A stretch of 64,000 nt of DNA from Cyclobacteriaceae bacterium (GCA_019694875.1 JAIBBC010000003.1:186001-250000), one strand, 5' to 3'; shown: positions 44,051 to 51,835, counted from the stretch's first letter. Notes: generated by a model not told the origin, from the sequence alone. Numbers and translations: made by a program.

Positions 44051-44242
44051 TTAGTTTTTAGTCAAAATTGTCGGCTGCGGATAGTCTGTGACTTTTTGAA
44101 GATACATTATTAAATCATGAACGTCTTTGATTGACAATACTATTTCTTGTCCGACTTGTTCTTCTCCAAACTCATAGATAAAAAATGAAACTCCTTTGTC
44201 AACCTTGTCAACTTCAATCCTTTGTTGCCGGCTGTTGGGTCT
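44051..44242 (-). other. Unrecognised small ORF upstream of the PIN module, without a canonical start
   Basis: The frame is open from just after the in-frame TGA at 44243-44245 to a TAA at 44051-44053, about 63 codons, ending 4 bp before the 108-residue gene. It contains no in-frame ATG or GTG near its start; an ATT at 44216-44218 or a downstream TTG are the only candidates. The reading includes IEVDKVDKGVSFFIYEFGEEQ and IKDVHDLIMYLQKVTDYPQPTIL, which looks like protein rather than random sequence. It may be a real small gene with a rare start or the 3' remnant of a truncated gene. Confidence 0.4.
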
Positions 44243-44246
44243 TCAG

Positions 44247-45797
44247 TTAAAATCCACAAGCTCGTCTAGGAGTCGAAACTGTCAGTGTCCTCGTTTCTCC
44301 GCTCCAGTAAAATGCAGCACCTTCTATATTTGATGCTGTAATATTTCCGAGTTGGTCGATACCACCTTGAGTCTGAATGCTATGTTCGGTGCCGTCTTCG
44401 TAAACTAATGTGACAGAGACAGACCAGCCAGCAGTATTGCAACCACTGCCTTCTAATTGCACAACTTGTATAGTTTGTCCGTATTCAACCTTCTTAGGGA
44501 ATTTTCCAGAAAGTGTCTGGCCGCTTTCAACAACAGGCTTACTTCCATAAATTAAAACATAACCGTGCACCCATTTGCTTGCACCAGTGCAAAAAATTCC
44601 GCCTCTTTCAGGACAGTTCCACATTACTGAAACACTACGGTCATTCAAATATCTATCATCAATTTTAGTACATCCGTTCTGACTCGTTTCAACAAATTGA
44701 TGTCCAGTATATTTCCAGTCGTCTGGCAGTCCATAAACTCCACCTGCTTTTTTGTCACCGTTACAGTCGCCATTTACCAAGTGAATTTCACCAGCATTAA
44801 AGGCAATTGTTGGATACGTGGTACAAGAAGGTGTAATCTCGTATCGAATCTCAATCAGTGGTTTTTTTATTACACTAATTACGTTTGACACTGTTTTCTT
44901 TTTACGGCCTATGCCCAAAAAGCCTTTCTTATACAAATCAACTTTGATTGTATAATTACCTTCAATCTTTGGAGTATCTAATTCGACTGCAATAGCATTT
45001 TTGCCTACCCCCGTAATTTTTGCTTTAATTGTGGAATTTGCGTTAAATACTTTTACCGAATACTTGTCGATTGATTTTGGGTCGCTTTCTAAGTTGTAAC
45101 CCTCGAGAACTATAACAGTACTTTTTCCAATTGTTACGCCATACGGAGTTTGTGAACCTCTCTCAAAAATGTTTGTTACGACAGGGTAAGACTTCCAAGG
45201 TAATATGTCTGACCGAAGTTGATGAATATGATTACTCAGTCCATTCATGAGTAAAGTAATATCTTGTCGACCGCAAGTACGAGTGAAGGTTATGAAATTT
45301 TCAACTTGATTTACTGTTACCAGTGCCTTTTGCACAGTTTGTTGAATAGTCTTATTTAAGTCAACAATGGGTTTTTCAAGGTCTTCAATATCCCTTTTTA
45401 ATTGTCCTGTGATTTGAAGAATATCCGCCTCAATGGTCCGAGCTAACGCTGCGCCTGCGTCACCAGCATGGTCTATCAAATTGTGAGCGGCATCTTCCAA
45501 ACGTTTGATTAAGATTGAACCAGTTAGAGCTATTCCTGGACCAATTAACGCTGCGCTCATTGGTTCTGCCGTCGGCTCCTCCACCATCAAGTCAATGCGA
45601 GACACTCTGTTGTACTTCTTCCATGTCTCGCCAGTTTCAAGTCCCCTTCTCCCTTGAGTTTTTAAAAATCTGGTATAAACTGAATCAATCATATTCGATT
45701 GGTCTCCAAGTCTGAAGAAGTTAACGCCTTCATCTTGTCCGCTGGCTATCATTGAGGACAATGAACAAATTATTAGTAGAAGTAGTCGAGTTTTCAT
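44247..45797 (-). CDS. Secreted protein with IPT/TIG-like domain, unknown function
   Basis: The product has 516 residues. The signal peptide ends at MIASGQ. Residues ~95-175 are helical and repetitive (LEDLEKPIVDLNKTIQQTVQKALVTVNQVENF), suggesting a coiled coil. A TIG/IPT-like beta-sandwich follows (about 205-310: ERGSQTPYGVTIGKSTVIVLEGYNLESDPKSIDKYSVKVF). The C-terminal half has several cysteines and a conserved-looking HGYVLIYGSKPVVESGQTL, perhaps a lectin-like or fibronectin-like fold. I do not recognise a family for the whole protein. It sits just upstream of the PIN module and may be unrelated to it. Confidence 0.65.
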   Translation of the reverse strand: MKTRLLLLIICSLSSMIASGQDEGVNFFRLGDQSNMIDSVYTRFLKTQGRRGLETGETWKKYNRVSRIDLMVEEPTAEPMSAALIGPGIALTGSILIKRLEDAAHNLIDHAGDAGAALARTIEADILQITGQLKRDIEDLEKPIVDLNKTIQQTVQKALVTVNQVENFITFTRTCGRQDITLLMNGLSNHIHQLRSDILPWKSYPVVTNIFERGSQTPYGVTIGKSTVIVLEGYNLESDPKSIDKYSVKVFNANSTIKAKITGVGKNAIAVELDTPKIEGNYTIKVDLYKKGFLGIGRKKKTVSNVISVIKKPLIEIRYEITPSCTTYPTIAFNAGEIHLVNGDCNGDKKAGGVYGLPDDWKYTGHQFVETSQNGCTKIDDRYLNDRSVSVMWNCPERGGIFCTGASKWVHGYVLIYGSKPVVESGQTLSGKFPKKVEYGQTIQVVQLEGSGCNTAGWSVSVTLVYEDGTEHSIQTQGGIDQLGNITASNIEGAAFYWSGETRTLTVSTPRRACGF

Positions 45798-46069
45798 ATT
45801 AATAATTTATTTAAGTGAAATACTAACCCAAATTCATCAACCCTACATTTGTCCACCTTGAAACATCAATCCTCGAAGTTCAATTTACATATTTACTAAC
45901 AACCCATGAGCATTGGCTCTCTGTCCACGGAGCCTGAACCAATTGCCGGCAGCGTCTTGGTATAGAAAACATTGTGTCCCATATATCATTATTGCTATCG
46001 TACCAATATACATGTGAAATTTAATGAATAACAGGTTGCTGGGAGGAAAATTACTGCCTTGCATTAGCA

Positions 46070-46084
46070 TAGGAGTTACTCCTA
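46070..46084. repeat. Palindromic AGGAGT/ACTCCT repeat, second copy
   Basis: TAGGAGTTACTCCTA is the core of the palindrome at 14220-14236. Both copies are intergenic. Confidence 0.5.
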
Positions 46085-46183
46085 CCGCTCGCGCGCTTGG
46101 TTCGGGGTTTAAAGGTTTAAGGTTCAAAGTTCCAGGTTGGAGGCTTGGGGTTAGACCTAAGTAATAAGTGGGAAGTCGCGAGA

Positions 46184-46207
46184 ATTTCGAATTACGAATT
46201 TCGAATT
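46184..46207. repeat. Copy of the TTCGAATTACGAATT dispersed repeat
   Basis: AATTTCGAATTACGAATTTCG is nearly identical to the start of the repeat units at 41028-41263. Confidence 0.65.
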
Positions 46208-46303
46208 GGGTGAGAACGGTCTTGAGACTTGAACCTCCCTCTCGGACCAAAAATGACAAAAGAAGGTAAAAGACTTATACACTTTGCGATAGTTAGTTTA
46301 CTC

Positions 46304-46702
46304 CTACCACGTGCCTCCGGGTGAAAACAAAAAGTCGATGTCTGCCATAGTATCATACAACCATTGATAGCCATCCGATTCATGTTCCACGAAAGGCTGT
46401 ATCAAAGAAATCATTTCTTCATATGATTCCTTCGTCAGTCTGCAATCAAATTGTTGCTCGCCGGTTTTAACTATTCCGAGGTTCTCATTGTGAATAGAAA
46501 GGGTAAGCGAACAGTTAATCGGTTTGATGAAGGGCAGTCTGTCAACAGCAACGCTATTTTCATTTTCAATCAAATTCCGAATTATGCTTTGAAATTTCGC
46601 GGCTTCAACCGTGTCAAAGTCAAATAGCCGGACTAATCTATCACTTACAACGTGCCCGAATTGCCCACCCCTACTAATATCATCAAGAAACTCAATCTTC
46701 AT
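46304..46702 (-). CDS. Small cytoplasmic protein, unknown function
   Basis: The product has 132 residues, acidic, without signal or membrane segments. It mixes strands and helices (VSDRLVRLFDFDTVEAAKFQSIIRNLIE, then SYEEMISLIQPFVEHESDGYQWLYD) in a compact single domain. I do not recognise a family. The position among small immunity-like genes and the absence of secretion signals would fit a cytoplasmic immunity or regulatory protein, but nothing in it proves this. Confidence 0.55.
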   Translation of the reverse strand: MKIEFLDDISRGGQFGHVVSDRLVRLFDFDTVEAAKFQSIIRNLIENENSVAVDRLPFIKPINCSLTLSIHNENLGIVKTGEQQFDCRLTKESYEEMISLIQPFVEHESDGYQWLYDTMADIDFLFSPGGTW

Positions 46703-46728
46703 AGAATAAATGTACTACAACGCCCCAG

Positions 46729-47364
46729 TCATTCTCTAATCAACTCTTTTTCAAACAGCTCCTTGATCGCCACATAATTTTTTAACTCTTCCACGTTGTC
46801 GTAGAATTTCGCGTAGGCGTCAGGGCTATCAAATTCAAAAACTCTGAAACTGTTGCCGAATTTAAACTCAACTGTGTAGCTGTGGCCGTCCAAAACTGCA
46901 ATTTTCGATTCTCTTCTCCTCCCATTTCGCTCGGTGAATTTCTTCATTTTTCCCTCGAGCTGCTGCTGAGTGGGAAGACTGGTCAAGTTTTGTTCAAGCA
47001 GCTTACGTATAAAGGATTCGAAGTCGGGCACGGCTGCAAGTTTGTATCTTTTAATCCTGACCGGGTTGTTCCATTCTTCGTACTCCACCGAGGTCCATTC
47101 TTTGTTTCTAAGCTTAATGATTTTAAGGTTTGTAGTATTGCTTAAACTCGTCAGTTTGTAAAACCTTATTTCAAGTTCGCTGTTCGACTTGTCAATCGGT
47201 TTGATTTTGACCTGCTTTTCAAATTTCCTGTTGGGTGAATTGTTCACAGAGTCTGAAATTATACCGTCTGTGGTAATTGTGGTAGTGCCTCTAATTGTGG
47301 TTTGTCCCCAGGCAGAAAGGGAAAAAAATAGAATGGTAAATGTCTGTATTATCCGAAGTCTCAT
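46729..47364 (-). CDS. Secreted protein, unknown function
   Basis: From ATG 47362-47364 (MRLRIIQTFTILFFSLSAWGQ) the product has 211 residues with a clean signal peptide. A start 7 codons upstream adds a polar extension that would weaken the signal. The mature protein is basic and mixed alpha/beta (ELEIRFYKLTSLSNTTNLKIIKLRNKEW, RIKRYKLAAVPDFESFIRKLLEQ). I do not recognise a family. Confidence 0.6.
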   Translation of the reverse strand: MRLRIIQTFTILFFSLSAWGQTTIRGTTTITTDGIISDSVNNSPNRKFEKQVKIKPIDKSNSELEIRFYKLTSLSNTTNLKIIKLRNKEWTSVEYEEWNNPVRIKRYKLAAVPDFESFIRKLLEQNLTSLPTQQQLEGKMKKFTERNGRRRESKIAVLDGHSYTVEFKFGNSFRVFEFDSPDAYAKFYDNVEELKNYVAIKELFEKELIRE

Positions 47365-47532
47365 TGTCTGAAGATTATTTGCCACTAACGTCTGGATTCA
47401 GGGTATGTGTCCTTTGTATCAGTTACAGGCCATACGAAGATAAGTTTTTGGGAATTTGGGAGTTGGGGTTAGACGTAAGTGGAAATTAGGAGGACGTGAG
47501 AAGGTTGCCTGTTGCGGTTTCTGTTATCGGGA

Positions 47533-48313
47533 TCACTTCCACTGCTCAAATTTCTGCCCATCCCATTTAAATAGATAAGGTGATACCTGGTGGTTGCCAT
47601 TTGCAAATGAGTCGTCAGCTATGTCCTTTATTGTTTTAAGCCCCTGTTTTTCCTCACTTCCAGTTATTATTAGCATGTCTCGGTTGGGTATCGCTATGAC
47701 GATATCTCCTTTCACTTTAAAATTTATAAGCGCCATTACCTCCCCTACTTTGGACTTCCGGAAGGACTGCTTTCAAGTTTTTGACAGCTAACGCCCGTAA
47801 ACTGTCTTTGTGAATTGACAACTTACTGAAGTCTTCCCGGGTTAAATATTTGATACTCACTTTTGTGTTTTCAGCATAAACGATTATCAATTGGCTGTTA
47901 TAATTTTCATAAACCAGCGAAGGTTCCTTTTCGGCACCGTTCTCCTTACTCAGTTGGTTTACGTCTTGTAAAAAATCAATTGGTTTGATAATCGGTACTA
48001 TTTGACTAAGGTCTATTGGTTCTGATTCTTTGTACAATGAACCAGAAGAAGCCACATATCGATTTATTACTTCATCTAGGGAATCCGGCTCCATCTTATA
48101 CTCCCTAAAAGCATTGTCAAGATAATGTGAAAATTCATTTCCCTTATAGCTGCCCTTTATGGTTAAATCGCCAGCGATCTCAAACCTGGCTTCGGGATAA
48201 CTCTTGGATAGATAGCTAACGTATAGCAGGGCAAACTCTTTCTCATTCATTGTTTTTGGTTTGCAACTTGACACAAGCGCTGCTAATAGTATACATGTAC
48301 AGATCCTTCCCAT
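47533..48313 (-). pseudogene. DUF1444 (YtpQ-like) lipoprotein gene, broken by a single-base frameshift
   Basis: The first part (ATG 48311-48313) encodes a lipoprotein signal (MGRICTCILLAALVSSC) and most of a DUF1444 domain (IAGDLTIKGSYKG, DEVINRYVAS, PIIKPIDFL, NSQLIIVYAENTKVSIKYLTREDF). It then stops at 47717. The second frame carries the missing C-terminal motif GDIVIAIPNRDMLIITGSE and ends at 47533. Removing one T from the TTTT run at 47719-47722 (plus-strand AAAA) joins them as YKF-KVKGD. The lesion is either a genuine decay mutation or a base-call error. DUF1444 proteins have no known activity; cytoplasmic members are common in Firmicutes, so the lipoprotein form is unusual. Confidence 0.8.
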
Positions 48314-48411
48314 TGTCTTAGTAAATATTATCGTCAACGTTTGGTTATCACGCATTTGCCTCACTAAAATAAAAAAAAGAAGCGAATGGATTATGGGTTT
48401 TGTAGTGGGGC
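48258..48411. repeat. Segmental duplication, copy 1 (DUF1444 gene start to DUF2314 gene end)
   Basis: This ~154 bp segment is about 90 percent identical, by eye, to 50610-50766. It contains the DUF1444 signal-peptide start, the intergenic gap and the last codons of the DUF2314 gene (APLQNP). The copy at 50.6 kb has the matching codons APLQSP at the end of another gene. Confidence 0.85.
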
Positions 48412-48852
48412 GTTTTCTATTTCCTTCTGTAGATAATTCCCTATCACTACAGAGTCCTCTGTCACGATAAAGAAGTCCTCAACTTCATCAAATCTAACTT
48501 TAACGGTGTCACCTAATTCATAATTTGTCATATCATTCGGAACATTGTCAAGCACGCAGGCAAAACCATCCTCGCTAAGTCGAAACGGGATTGCCCACAT
48601 ATGTTCCGTGACATCATTGTCTGTGTATGACTTTTTGAGATAGAAGCTATAATTCTCTTTTCCGTAGTATTTATTGAAGTACTCAATATAATATTGAAGG
48701 CTGTCCTGTGCGGCTTTCATTGCCCTAGCCACTCTTTCATCATCTATTTCAAGAGCTCTTAAATTCTCTTTGTCCCAATCGTCTTGCTTGCTCCTTGTCG
48801 AGCAAGAAATAAGGATTATAGTTAGTAGAATTGTCGAAAGAAGAAATTTCAT
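48391..48852 (-). CDS. DUF2314 domain lipoprotein
   Basis: The product has 153 residues. The lipoprotein signal ends at IILISC. The DUF2314 pattern is visible: IDDERVARAMKAAQDSLQYYIEYFN, YSFYLKKSYTDNDVTEHMWAIPF, NVPNDMTNYELGDTVKVRFDEVEDFFIV. DUF2314 proteins are frequent in immunity-gene neighbourhoods. No activity is known. Confidence 0.8.
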   Translation of the reverse strand: MKFLLSTILLTIILISCSTRSKQDDWDKENLRALEIDDERVARAMKAAQDSLQYYIEYFNKYYGKENYSFYLKKSYTDNDVTEHMWAIPFRLSEDGFACVLDNVPNDMTNYELGDTVKVRFDEVEDFFIVTEDSVVIGNYLQKEIENAPLQNP

Positions 48853-48955
48853 TTCTTGTTATTTAGTCTCTTGTGGTTGGAAAACAACCAAATAACACCA
48901 AGATACATTTTTCTGAAATTTCTCGGTGAGGGGCTCTATCAGAGATTCGCAGGTA

Positions 48956-49040
48956 TTGCGCCCCTTCAGGGCTCATTTGTTTTTTGCGTCTCTCCCGATG
49001 GGCGTTGCCCATCGTTATTTATATCCCGCCCCTTCGGGGC
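48956..49040. repeat. Dispersed hairpin repeat (GCCC-CTTC-GGGC type)
   Basis: Three hairpins occur in a row: GCCCCTTCAGGGC near 48960, a perfect 8 bp stem CGATGGGC-GTT-GCCCATCG at 48996-49014, and GCCCC-TTC-GGGGC at 49028-49040. This looks like a typical intergenic REP-type element, similar to repeats I recall from many Bacteroidota genomes. The 239 bp gap contains nothing else. Confidence 0.7.
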
Positions 49041-49091
49041 TGGTGATTTTGCTATACAATTGTGTAACCATATTGTTTGCAGTGGCTTTTA

Positions 49092-49601
49092 TTAGAAAAT
49101 TCTTTCTTTAAGGTACTTCCAATATCCAAACTTTTTTTGTGGTATGCTACTCAAATTCCTCATCACATACCTCTTTATCTCGTTGTAATTTTTGTAGTAG
49201 TAGGATGAGATGTCGAAAACATCTGTACCATTTGATACAATTATTAGTTCCTTTACAAGTCCACCACGAGTAACATGAGTCACTGTTTTGTAACCATCCA
49301 AATTGTCCCAAGGTAATTTTGTCTTCACGCCTACAAACGGGTTAATCAGCGTAATACCTGTTTCATCAATTTCAATCCTTTTTATTTTGGGCATCTCAAC
49401 TCTTACGAGCAACGGAATTACAAGCACGGGAAAAAATGTAATCATCAGCCTCTGAAACATTCCAATGTCTTTCAAGTCATAGATCCAGACGTAAGTCACG
49501 AAGGTTAGCAGTCCGACACAGATTAAAGTTGCTGCTGTGGTTGCAATAACTCCGAAGGTGTCGAACTTACTTGTCAGGCGTGTGATTGATTCAACTCTCA
49601 T
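49092..49601 (-). CDS. Small membrane protein with a PH-like domain, STM3941-like
   Basis: The product has 169 residues. Two membrane helices (FGVIATTAATLICVGLLTFVTYVW and MITFFPVLVIPLLV) are followed by a PH-like beta domain (IKRIEIDETGITLINPFVGVKTKLPWDNLDGY). This is the same layout as the gene at 50746-51306 and as STM3941-type immunity/PH proteins. Function unknown. It overlaps the next upstream gene by 4 bp. Confidence 0.65.
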   Translation of the reverse strand: MRVESITRLTSKFDTFGVIATTAATLICVGLLTFVTYVWIYDLKDIGMFQRLMITFFPVLVIPLLVRVEMPKIKRIEIDETGITLINPFVGVKTKLPWDNLDGYKTVTHVTRGGLVKELIIVSNGTDVFDISSYYYKNYNEIKRYVMRNLSSIPQKKFGYWKYLKERIF

Positions 49602-49780
49602 AGACTTTTTGCCAACCTTGTATTATTGACGTGGTGCATTTTTTTCTGGTCATCACTTTCACGTCCTACGCCAAAACAGCGCAACGTGTGCCCGTAGTAC
49701 GCATTGTACTTTCCAATCAGGTTTTGGCTTGAGGCCGACACGTAAATCAACGTCAGCAGTAAAATGACTAATAGTCTCAT
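49598..49780 (-). CDS. Short secreted ORF, probable truncated gene
   Basis: From MRLLVILLLTLIYVSASSQ the product is about 60 residues: a signal peptide, then NLIGKYNAYYGHTL, which resembles the start of a secreted lipocalin-like repeat protein. It then turns into an unrelated polar tail and stops. Its 3' end overlaps the next gene by 4 bp. I take it as a remnant of a larger gene or a rearranged gene start. Confidence 0.35.
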   Translation of the reverse strand: MRLLVILLLTLIYVSASSQNLIGKYNAYYGHTLRCFGVGRESDDQKKMHHVNNTRLAKSL

Positions 49781-49810
49781 GTCGTTAAAAAGCAGCACAT
49801 CGCGTTGTCG

Positions 49811-50494
49811 TTAATAAATCTGTCCTTCCGCTTTTAGCCATACTATATCAAGGCCGGTAGCCTTTCTAATTTTCTCAAGTTCTTCCGGGGTATGGTAGCC
49901 AAGCACAAAGTCCTGGCCGCCGGTATTAAAAAAAGTAAACTTGCCGTTAGTTTTATATTTCTGCGCTAAGGCCTGCACCTTGTCAAATAACTCACCGTCA
50001 GTCCAGTCGTCGTCAACTCTTAAGTCCCATTTATAATTGTCGCCATTGCACGTAAACGAAACCCAGGCCTTACCTTCCTCTATGTCGACATAGTCTTGTA
50101 TATCCTTAAATACCAAATCTCCGTTTGTTATTCTTGAGATGTTCTCCATAATATACACATATGCTCCGTGGTCTTCAATAGCTTCAAGGTCGAAGTCCCA
50201 GCACCTATTTGTTAGCGATATCCACGGTTCCAGCTCATTTATAGAACCAAGCGCTTGATACATCAGCTGATACGGATGGTCTTCAAATTCTTTGTGTCCG
50301 CCTGCCCACCGGGTAATGTCGGCAGTGTCGATACCAGGATTTAAAATAAAACCAAGGTGTTTAAAGGTTTCAAGTTGCTCTTCAAATGTTGGTTTAGCGT
50401 TAAATTTCTGTTCGATAGATTTTCGGTCGCATCCAAACATTCCAAGCAGTACGCTCATTAGTCCCACTGTGATTACTTTATGTGTGTTAGTCAT
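49811..50494 (-). CDS. Lipoprotein, unknown function
   Basis: The product has 227 residues. The signal ends in VLLGMFGC. The mature part is acidic and mixed alpha/beta (FEEQLETFKHLGFILNPGIDTADITRWAGGHKEFEDHPYQLMYQALGS, then EGKAWVSFTCNGDNYKWDLRVDDDWTDGELF). The TITRWAGG-type segment and the C-terminal DFVLGYHTPEELEKI are well formed. I do not recognise a family. Its ATG overlaps the stop codon of a broken upstream reading frame (TAATG), as expected for a former operon neighbour. Confidence 0.65.
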   Translation of the reverse strand: MTNTHKVITVGLMSVLLGMFGCDRKSIEQKFNAKPTFEEQLETFKHLGFILNPGIDTADITRWAGGHKEFEDHPYQLMYQALGSINELEPWISLTNRCWDFDLEAIEDHGAYVYIMENISRITNGDLVFKDIQDYVDIEEGKAWVSFTCNGDNYKWDLRVDDDWTDGELFDKVQALAQKYKTNGKFTFFNTGGQDFVLGYHTPEELEKIRKATGLDIVWLKAEGQIY

Positions 50495-50666
50495 TATTGT
50501 TTTGTCATCAATTCGGTGTTTGCTGCCCAGAGTCCGAAATAAGGGTTTTTGCTGTCTACCCTTCTAAGCATTAAGAAAAATGGCTTCTTGAATATCATTT
50601 TTTTCGACCTTGGTTTGCAACTTGACACAAGCGCTGCTAATAGTATACAGTACAGATCCTTCCCAT
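50494..50666 (-). pseudogene. Remnant of a duplicated lipoprotein gene start, frameshifted
   Basis: The ATG at 50664-50666 begins MGRICT exactly as in the DUF1444 lipoprotein, but a one-base deletion inside the signal sequence leads to a stop after nine codons. Beyond it the restored frame gives ...LAALVSSCKPRSKK, then diverges and ends at a TAA overlapping the next start. It arose from the duplicated segment 50610-50766 and is no longer functional. Confidence 0.65.
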
Positions 50667-50766
50667 TGTCTTAGTAAATATTATTGCCAACGTTCGGTTA
50701 TCATGCATTTGCCTTACTAAAATAAAAAAAAAAGAAGCGAATGAATTATGGGCTTTGTAATGGGGC
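50610..50766. repeat. Segmental duplication, copy 2
   Basis: About 157 bp matching 48258-48411, with a few substitutions and small indels. It carries the broken DUF1444-type start and the last codons of the membrane protein gene at 50746 (APLQSP). Confidence 0.85.
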
Positions 50767-51306
50767 TTGTTTACTCTCATTTCTTTTATGTTCTGACATC
50801 ATTCGCTCACTGATAACTTTGAATAAGTAGTTGGTATTGCATTTCAAAGAAGTACTGGTAATGGATACTGGCGTGCCGTACATTTTATAATTCCCCATCA
50901 TTAGCCGTTTCTTCAGGCCCCCGATGTTTGCCACAAAGCCTTGGGGGTCATGAATATCAATCAGAATAAATTTTGTTGACATTACCTGTTTAATTCTTAT
51001 TCCTTTAACCTGTTCCCATTTTATTAACTGAGCTGAAGAGGCATTTGAGTTATCGTGAATCCCTTCATCGTCAAGTATTAGTCCGGGTTTAACGTCAAGC
51101 AGCTTATAAAAGATGAATACTGCGGCTGCACCAAAGAAGATTATTGAAACATACCCTATCGCCTTTAATATCATTGGCGGGTACCGATGCTGGCCGTCAG
51201 CCTGGTTTATCATCCAAATTCCCAGTACGACAAACGCGACTGCTCCTAAAAAGGTAAGCAGTGTTTTGCCCTTGCTTAATTTGATTTCCATTCTCTCTTG
51301 TTCCAT
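50746..51306 (-). CDS. STM3941-like membrane protein with PH-like domain
   Basis: The product has 186 residues. Two N-terminal membrane helices (TLLTFLGAVAFVVLGIWMI, KAIGYVSIIFFGAAAVFIFY) precede a PH-like beta domain (PGLILDDEGIHDNSNASSAQLIKWEQVKGIRI). STM3941-like proteins are small membrane proteins of unknown role, often beside immunity genes. The C-terminal APLQSP is shared with the DUF2314 gene end because of the duplication. Confidence 0.72.
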   Translation of the reverse strand: MEQERMEIKLSKGKTLLTFLGAVAFVVLGIWMINQADGQHRYPPMILKAIGYVSIIFFGAAAVFIFYKLLDVKPGLILDDEGIHDNSNASSAQLIKWEQVKGIRIKQVMSTKFILIDIHDPQGFVANIGGLKKRLMMGNYKMYGTPVSITSTSLKCNTNYLFKVISERMMSEHKRNESKQAPLQSP

Positions 51307-51331
51307 TGTTTGAGAATTTAAGGGTTCAATC

Positions 51332-51808
51332 TCACGCGAACCATCTTTTTACTTTGACCCAAATTGATTGTCGAATAAGCGGCCGTTTGACTAGTAAAGG
51401 CTTGTTCTCGTAAGCATGTTCTGAGTAGATCTTTCCTTTGTATTCATGGCCGCTCTGATCTTTCAATGTCGTAATACATCTCACCAGCCGCATGTGCTTT
51501 AACTTTTGAGGAATATAAATGTTAAAGTAAGCTTCTTTTATAAAGTCGTGGTCAAATCCATTTTTGATCAACGTGACCCGGATCGTGTCTTCCAGTCGTG
51601 ACAGATTGTAAATCAACGGCCTGATTTCCATGTCGGCTGGTTCGATTCTTTTGTTAAGGATATCAATTTTAACTTCTGTAGCTCCGCAGTTCTCTGCTGA
51701 ATTCCATATCCAGTCGGCCATGTATCCACCGTCGAAATACATCACGGTGCTAAAGTATTTCTGAGTAAGTGAATTTGGCAGGCCGTTTAAATTTCTCCGC
51801 TTTGCCAT
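51332..51808 (-). CDS. Basic cytoplasmic protein, unknown function
   Basis: The product has 158 residues, with no signal and no membrane helix. It is basic at both ends (MAKRRNL and VKVKRWFA), with a mixed alpha/beta middle (EVKIDILNKRIEPADMEIRPLIYNLSRLEDTIRVTLI). I do not recognise a family. Small size, no secretion signal and neighbours suggest an orphan immunity-type gene, but this is inference. Confidence 0.55.
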   Translation of the reverse strand: MAKRRNLNGLPNSLTQKYFSTVMYFDGGYMADWIWNSAENCGATEVKIDILNKRIEPADMEIRPLIYNLSRLEDTIRVTLIKNGFDHDFIKEAYFNIYIPQKLKHMRLVRCITTLKDQSGHEYKGKIYSEHAYENKPLLVKRPLIRQSIWVKVKRWFA

Positions 51809-51835
51809 GGCTTATAGCTTTTGTTGCAGGGTGTT

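Larger units (their letters stand above)
45798..46303. other. Intergenic region with degraded repeats, no gene supported
   Basis: This 506 bp holds the palindrome TAGGAGTTACTCCTA (46070-46084), a stretch of GGTTTAAAGGTTTAAGG/GGTTCAAAGTTCC low-complexity sequence (about 46108-46150) and the TTCGAATTACGAATT repeat (46184-46207). The open reading on the minus strand here translates these repeats and is not a gene. Confidence 0.6.

Noticed and set aside
45885-46259. 124-residue minus-strand frame as a gene
   Set aside because: It covers the dispersed repeats and low-complexity words; no coding pattern is visible.
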